Under the pieces are notes generated by a model. That model ran no database searches and was not told where the DNA came from. It worked only from the letters and a program-made list of their open reading frames with translations. A program made the position numbers and the translations under genes. From Chitinophaga pinensis (lineage in GTDB: Bacteria; Bacteroidota; Bacteroidia; M30B66): 10,442 nucleotides of DNA. This document shows, piece by piece, positions 7,204 to 10,442 of this stretch. Within the stretch, counting starts at the first letter, position 1. Each line of letters starts with the position of its first letter. The stretch lies in the NCBI GenBank assembly GCA_943333015.1, contig CALQRR010000024.1, positions 1 through 10,442 on the forward strand. Direction: 5' to 3'.

Positions 7204-7366
7204 AAATCTTTTGATGAAGATGCTGCCCCGATTATTTCTGTCTGCATCATAATTTCTAATCAATCAGGAATTACCCTGAAAAACGCATTTAGAAGAAGAA
7301 TTAAACGGGCTCAACTTTTTTATAAACCACATATTTTAAAGATTGTTTCATCCTCTGGACGTTTTC

Positions 7367-7408
7367 CCGGCTTTAGCCGGTTGGAATTTCGCTTTTTACC
7401 TAAGTTTG
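7367..7408 (+). promoter_or_regulatory. Putative promoter of the tryptophan dioxygenase gene, with adjacent palindrome
   Basis: TTG at 7381-7383 and TAAGTTTG at 7401-7408 (exact TAnnTTTG) are 17 bp apart, a good Bacteroidota -33/-7 pair, and the -7 element ends 25 nt before the ATG. Directly upstream lies a 14-bp palindrome, CCGGCT-TT-AGCCGG (7367-7380), abutting the -33 element, a possible site for an activator or repressor. This is the best-formed promoter in the window. Confidence 0.55.
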
Positions 7409-7433
7409 TCGGACCACAATCACGCAACACATT

Positions 7434-8393
7434 ATGGAAATTTCAGAAGACATCCTTTCTCGCATCCAACTCCTCCAGGAGAAATATGCATCGATGGGAC
7501 AGGATTTAACCTCGTATCTCGATGGTTTACTGCATGCCGATTTTCTGACCTATTGGGATTACATCCACCTCGACACCTTGTTGAGTCTTCAAAGTCCGCG
7601 GACACGTTTCCCGGATGAGGAGATTTTCATTATGTATCATCAGATAACCGAACTGTACTTCAAACTGTGTTTGCATGAGCTGAAACAGATCGGTGCACAA
7701 AAGACGCCTGATCTGAAGTTTACCACTAATCGCATTCAGCGGGTGAACCGATATTTCCAAAACCTGACGCATTCGTTTGAGGTGATGGTAGATGGCATGG
7801 ACCGCGATCAATTCCTCAAATTCCGGATGTCATTATTGCCCGCATCCGGTTTTCAAAGTGCGCAATACCGCATGATTGAGATTTTTGCAACAGACTTCAT
7901 TCACCTAGTCGATAAAGACCACCGCGACAAGTTTCAAGATGGAACCTCCAGCATTGCGGAACAATTCAAATACATCTACTGGCAAGCTGGAGCAACGGAA
8001 TTGGCCAGCGGAAAGAAAACGCTGACGCTGGATCAGTTTGAAGAAAAATACAGCCGCGATCTTATTCATTTGGCGGAACAAAATGTGAATACGAATGTGT
8101 TCAGCATCTACCGTAAACTTCAGGTAAGTGGTTCCGATTTGGGCGAACTTACCAACGCCCTGCGTTCTCTCGATGTTTTGGTAAATGTGAATTGGCCTTT
8201 ATCGCACTATAAAAGTGCTGTCCGTTATTTACAGCGCGATCCCGAAGACATCAAGGCAACAGGCGGAACAAACTGGCAAAAATACCTGCCTCCACGTTTT
8301 CAGAAGCGTATTTTTTATCCCGAACTTTGGTCGGAGCAGGAAATTTCCGATTGGGGAAAAGGTTGGGTTGAAGAGGTGATCTCCGTAAAATAA
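7434..8393 (+). CDS. Tryptophan 2,3-dioxygenase family protein
   Basis: Heme-dependent tryptophan 2,3-dioxygenase opens the indole ring of L-tryptophan with O2 to give N-formylkynurenine, the first step of the kynurenine pathway. The product has 319 residues. The family segment FIMYHQITELYFKLCLHEL (65-83) contains the expected distal His69. LLPASGFQSAQYR (134-146) matches the conserved SGFQS motif. Near the C-terminus, WPLSHYKSAVRYL (254-266) followed by TGGTNWQKYL (276-285) matches the heme-ligand region, with His258 the likely proximal ligand and TGGT replacing the common GTGGSSG. The length and helical composition agree with the family. Sequence around the TGG motif is divergent, so tryptophan specificity is probable, not proven. 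No kynureninase or other pathway gene lies nearby. It is divergent from the desaturase (274 bp between starts) and converges on the secreted-protein gene with 1 bp between stops. Confidence 0.88.
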   Translation: MEISEDILSRIQLLQEKYASMGQDLTSYLDGLLHADFLTYWDYIHLDTLLSLQSPRTRFPDEEIFIMYHQITELYFKLCLHELKQIGAQKTPDLKFTTNRIQRVNRYFQNLTHSFEVMVDGMDRDQFLKFRMSLLPASGFQSAQYRMIEIFATDFIHLVDKDHRDKFQDGTSSIAEQFKYIYWQAGATELASGKKTLTLDQFEEKYSRDLIHLAEQNVNTNVFSIYRKLQVSGSDLGELTNALRSLDVLVNVNWPLSHYKSAVRYLQRDPEDIKATGGTNWQKYLPPRFQKRIFYPELWSEQEISDWGKGWVEEVISVK

Positions 8394-8394
8394 T

Positions 8395-9102
8395 TTAACG
8401 GATGCGTATAATCGAAAATCCTTCTACGCTCACTCCATTTACAACCGCCTGATTTTGCTGACCGGTTATCTGAAAAGGAATCGCCGCGGAGAAATCTTGC
8501 GCAGCAGCAAGGATAGTGCACACCGGAGAACCATTTAATAGCAATGTGCCGGTGAGTTTGGCGTTTGTTGGTGAAACTCTATAAACACGCGTGTTCAATT
8601 CCCACATGCCCTGCCCATTGGCTTGAAAGGCCAATACATTACTTCCGAATTTCAACCTCAACACAGAAGTGTCGGTGGTCATTTCTCCAAAAGCATGCAC
8701 CTCAAGGGCTTGTCCATTGGCGTCAAGCGTATTGGCGGGAATTACATACGAGCCTAAAATTGCTTCCGTTGTACCGGCCAAGCCAGCCTGACTCAATGAG
8801 CTGATCAGAATAGATGGAGGAACAGGCGGAACTGCCGTAAGAAATTCGGTCCAGCTGCCCATGGTGAAATACCAGAACGAGGATGTTGTTAAATCGTACA
8901 CCAACAGGCCTTCTGCGGGTGTTATAATTGCCAGCCGTTCGCTGCTGCTCATGCGAGGCGTAAGCAAGCCTTTGCTGGTTGAGGATACTTCCAGTTTTGC
9001 GCTGGCATCCGGACTGGCTGTGCCAATGCCCATATTATCGGTTTGAGCGTGTGTGATCAGGCTCATCAAACTCAGAAAGGCAAAAATCAGAGGGTAACGC
9101 AT
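8395..9102 (-). CDS. Secreted protein of unknown function with GIGT/tail-fibre-like motif
   Basis: I do not recognise a family for the whole protein. Residues 1-20 form a clean signal peptide (ends SLITHAQ). Residues 24-50 carry the motif MGIGTASPDASAKLEVSSTS..GLLTPRM, widespread near the N-terminus of secreted Bacteroidota proteins, many of which end in trimeric tail-fibre-like or peptidase S74 domains. Here there is no S74 domain. After a Pro-rich hinge (VPPVPPS, 91-97) residues about 98-235 are rich in Thr, Ser, Gly and Ala with alternating hydrophobics, which suggests a beta-sandwich. There is one Cys (195). The C-terminus (GFSIIRIR) does not look like a type IX sorting domain. It is a single gene; its promoter-like TAGCTTTG lies 4 nt before the ATG. 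It may be a surface or matrix protein. Confidence 0.8.
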   Translation of the reverse strand: MRYPLIFAFLSLMSLITHAQTDNMGIGTASPDASAKLEVSSTSKGLLTPRMSSSERLAIITPAEGLLVYDLTTSSFWYFTMGSWTEFLTAVPPVPPSILISSLSQAGLAGTTEAILGSYVIPANTLDANGQALEVHAFGEMTTDTSVLRLKFGSNVLAFQANGQGMWELNTRVYRVSPTNAKLTGTLLLNGSPVCTILAAAQDFSAAIPFQITGQQNQAVVNGVSVEGFSIIRIR

Positions 9103-9106
9103 GGCA

Positions 9107-9114
9107 CAAAGCTA
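9107..9114 (-). promoter_or_regulatory. Putative -7 element directly before the secreted-protein gene
   Basis: Minus-strand TAGCTTTG is an exact TAnnTTTG match ending 4 nt before the ATG at 9102. The predicted transcription start falls on or beside the start codon, which implies a leaderless or near-leaderless mRNA. No clear -33 TTG is seen at 17-23 bp. Confidence 0.45.
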
Positions 9115-9180
9115 AGAAAGCACGGTTTCCGATGTGCGGCTTTTTCTAATTCGTTTTTTTTCTCTTTTTACACCACTAAC

Positions 9181-9204
9181 CACTACCTTATTCGGAGGGT
9201 AGTG
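9181..9204. repeat. Short hairpin in the intergenic region before the lipoprotein gene
   Basis: CACTACC (9181-9187) and GGTAGTG (9198-9204) are perfect inverted copies with a 10-nt loop that can add one wobble and one A-T pair. No T-run follows on either strand, so it is not a standard terminator. It sits between the divergent starts of the secreted-protein and lipoprotein genes and could be a protein-binding site or a chance repeat. Confidence 0.35.
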
Positions 9205-9346
9205 AATCAATCGGACATTTTACACACCACGCGAATGCTTCCGTCAGGCTCTTTTTTAAGAAACATACTTTTCTTTGAAGAGAATTATGTGGAAAATTAC
9301 CTCCTCCTTGAAACGATTCTCTAATTTGCACGTTCTTCTTTCATCT

Positions 9347-9499
9347 ATGAAAAAGTCCCTGCCGCTTCTGTTTTTTTTTGCATCTGCTATCTTACTTTCA
9401 GGGTGTTCCCTGTTTAAGAAAAAGTGCGACTGCCCCGATCATCATCGAAAAAAGCGAATTGCCATGGAGCAGAGGCATTTACCGGCTTCCTTGATTTAA
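9347..9499 (+). CDS. Small putative lipoprotein
   Basis: A 50-residue product with a textbook lipoprotein signal: MKKSLPLLFFFASAILLSGC, giving a Lys-Lys N-terminus, a hydrophobic core and an LSGC lipobox with lipidated Cys20. The mature peptide is only 31 residues and begins CSLFKKKCDCPDHHRKKR, with two further Cys (27, 29), two His and many basic residues. The frame is open 24 codons upstream, but the signal fixes ATG 9347 as the start. An element resembling the -7 box (CTAATTTG, 9321-9328) lies 18 nt upstream. Short lipoproteins with a 'CDCP'-like tail occur in Bacteroidota, but I know no function for them. It lies 88 bp before feoA on the same strand; the separate promoter-like site of feoA argues that they are not obligatorily one unit. 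It may be an envelope peptide with no link to iron. Confidence 0.68.
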   Translation: MKKSLPLLFFFASAILLSGCSLFKKKCDCPDHHRKKRIAMEQRHLPASLI

Positions 9500-9525
9500 G
9501 CGGGTTTTTCTTTCCGGTATTTTCC

Positions 9526-9555
9526 TTTGTGGGGCCGGTGAAATTTGTACTTTCG
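9526..9555 (+). promoter_or_regulatory. Putative feoAB promoter
   Basis: TTTG at 9526-9529 (-33) and TACTTTCG at 9548-9555 (a relaxed -7 element, compare TAnnTTTG) are separated by 18 bp. Transcription would then start around 9560-9563, exactly where the inverted repeat at 9563-9577 begins, and give a leader of about 25 nt before the feoA ATG. Confidence 0.45.
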
Positions 9556-9562
9556 CAGTTAA

Positions 9563-9577
9563 TTAGAATCGTTCTAA
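9563..9577 (+). promoter_or_regulatory. Perfect inverted repeat before feoA, candidate iron-repressor operator
   Basis: TTAGAATCGTTCTAA is a perfect 6-3-6 inverted repeat (TTAGAA / TTCTAA) 10 bp before the feoA ATG and just after the putative promoter. Ferrous iron importers are commonly repressed under iron sufficiency by Fur or DtxR-family regulators, and TTAG...CTAA ends are reminiscent of DtxR/IdeR-type sites. The assignment to a regulator is inference; the palindrome is directly visible. Confidence 0.55.
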
Positions 9578-9587
9578 ACAAGCAAGC

Positions 9588-9815
9588 ATGCCTGCCGATC
9601 TCTCACATCTTCCTGTTGGTGAATCTGCAATCATCCGTGGTTTCAAGGATGAAGAGATCTCTCTGAAGCTCATCGAGTTGGGGTGTATTCCGGGATCACA
9701 GATTACCATGATCCGAAAAGCTCCGTTTGGTGATCCCATCGCCTTTGCCTGCTCCGGTTCTTTGATTAGCATCCGCATGCAGGAAGCTGCAACTGTACTG
9801 ATCGAATATCCATAA
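9588..9815 (+). CDS. feoA: Ferrous iron transport protein A (FeoA)
   Basis: FeoA is a small cytosolic SH3-like protein that works with the FeoB permease in ferrous iron uptake. The product is 75 residues, the usual size, and shows the family pattern: LSHLPVGESAIIRGF (5-19), the LKLIELGCIPGSQITMIRKAP stretch (27-47) and the closing ISIRMQEAATVLIEY (60-74). The ATG at 9588 is preceded by no Shine-Dalgarno sequence. feoB starts 7 bp after the stop, so the pair is co-transcribed. A candidate operator and promoter lie just upstream. In some Bacteroidota FeoA and FeoB are fused; here they are separate. Confidence 0.93.
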   Translation: MPADLSHLPVGESAIIRGFKDEEISLKLIELGCIPGSQITMIRKAPFGDPIAFACSGSLISIRMQEAATVLIEYP

Positions 9816-9822
9816 CAAGGCA

Positions 9823-10442
9823 TTGGAAGAGGCTGTCATCAATATCGCTCTCATCGGCAACCCTAATAGCGGGAAGTCAACGTTGTTTAATGCGCTCACC
9901 GGGCTGCATCAAAAAACGGGTAATTTTCCGGGTGTTACCGTTGAAAAACGTACCGGTCAGGTGCGCATGTTTCATCCCAAAGACAAAAGCCGCCGTACCG
10001 TTAAATTCATCGATCTCCCGGGAACTTATTGTCTGTTCCCGAAGTCGCTCGATGAACTCGAAACGTTTAAAGCCCTCACCGATCATCGTTCTCCCGATGC
10101 ACCCGACATGGTGCTCATCGTGGCCGATGCTTCCAATCTGAAACGCTCCCTACTACTATGTCTGCAGATTATCGATCTGGGTTTGCCTGCTGTACTGGCG
10201 GTGAACATGATCGATCTCCTCGAACGCAGTCATCTCAAACTCGATACTGTCCGCTTAGCCGCAGAACTTGGAATTCCTGTTATACCAGTCAACGCCCGCG
10301 ATAAAATTGGTGTAGCCGAATTAAAACAAGCGCTGTTTCAGGAACAAGTGGGCGCCATGAACACATTCGACAATCCTTCAGAACATCATCCCGGACTTGT
10401 AGAACTGCTCCAGAAAACGACCGGCATCAACAATGGATACGA
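9823..10442 (+). CDS. feoB: Ferrous iron transport protein B, N-terminal G domain (3' end outside window)
   Basis: FeoB is the inner-membrane ferrous iron permease with a cytosolic N-terminal GTPase domain. The 206 codons present cover that G domain and the start of the helical domain after it. Motifs, numbered from the chosen start: G1 GNPNSGKST (12-20), switch I with G2 GNFPGVTVEK (33-42), G3 DLPG (64-67), G4 NMID (128-131) and a G5-like VNARD (156-160) where SA/NA is usual. The membrane part lies beyond the window. No ATG is in frame: the frame opens after a stop at 9799-9801, and the first plausible start is TTG at 9823, 7 bp after the feoA stop. Homologues start very close to the INIALIGNPN segment, so this fits. 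The identification is sure, the start less so. Confidence 0.94.
   Translation, partial: MEEAVINIALIGNPNSGKSTLFNALTGLHQKTGNFPGVTVEKRTGQVRMFHPKDKSRRTVKFIDLPGTYCLFPKSLDELETFKALTDHRSPDAPDMVLIVADASNLKRSLLLCLQIIDLGLPAVLAVNMIDLLERSHLKLDTVRLAAELGIPVIPVNARDKIGVAELKQALFQEQVGAMNTFDNPSEHHPGLVELLQKTTGINNGY

Noticed and set aside
7164..7250. 28-codon minus-strand frame (MMQTEIIGAASSSKDF...) just before the desaturase, as a leader peptide
   Set aside because: It would lie mostly upstream of the putative transcription start, has no hallmark of an attenuator peptide and is not followed by a terminator/antiterminator structure.
9181..9204. Hairpin as a transcription terminator
   Set aside because: No T-run follows the stem on either strand, and it lies between two divergent starts where no terminator is needed.
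1..10442. Defence island, phage, CRISPR, transposon or other novel multi-gene system
   Set aside because: All sizeable genes fall into known metabolic, envelope or transport families. No integrase, transposase, repeat array or nuclease/toxin gene is seen.

Overview
The window looks like a chromosomal stretch of a member of the Bacteroidota. The evidence is the protein content (human/Bacteroidota-type urocanate hydratase, GH73-LysM hydrolase, QueA ending in the family's usual YGDAMLI tail, a secreted protein with the 'GIGT..PDASA.LEV' motif, a small lipoprotein next to feoAB). The start sites also lack Shine-Dalgarno sequences, and several genes are preceded by matches to the Bacteroidota -7 promoter element TAnnTTTG. 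I cannot place it below phylum. No phage, insertion sequence, CRISPR array, tRNA or rRNA is visible.

Layout. 2-730 (+) is the 3' part of hutU (histidine catabolism), closed by a strong hairpin terminator at 758-810. 807-1010 holds no recognisable gene. 1011-1976 (-) encodes a secreted peptidoglycan hydrolase. It is divergent from a tight plus-strand run, queA-ispD-purD (2132-5180), which covers queuosine tRNA modification, MEP-pathway isoprenoid synthesis and purine synthesis. This run meets a minus-strand pair head-on, with shared stop-codon bases: a fatty acid desaturase (6047-7159) followed by an MtfA-like zinc peptidase (5177-6028). Divergent from the desaturase is a tryptophan 2,3-dioxygenase-family gene (7434-8393, +). 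It converges, with 1 bp between, on a secreted protein of unknown function (8395-9102, -). A small lipoprotein (9347-9499, +) then precedes feoA (9588-9815) and the 5' part of feoB (9823 to the window end), the ferrous iron importer.

The genes are mostly housekeeping and do not form one system. The functional groupings that can be supported are queA-ispD-purD as a probable transcription unit (shared transcription, not shared pathway), desaturase-mtfA as a probable transcription unit, and feoA-feoB as a true functional operon.

I did not find a convincing new biological system. The points most worth a second look are regulatory. One is a perfect inverted repeat at the predicted feoA transcription start. 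Another is an inverted repeat whose arms bracket the putative -7 element of the desaturase. The third is a recurring promoter-to-start spacing that predicts leaderless mRNAs for three genes. A 200-bp stretch at 807-1010 is open on both strands and unexplained.
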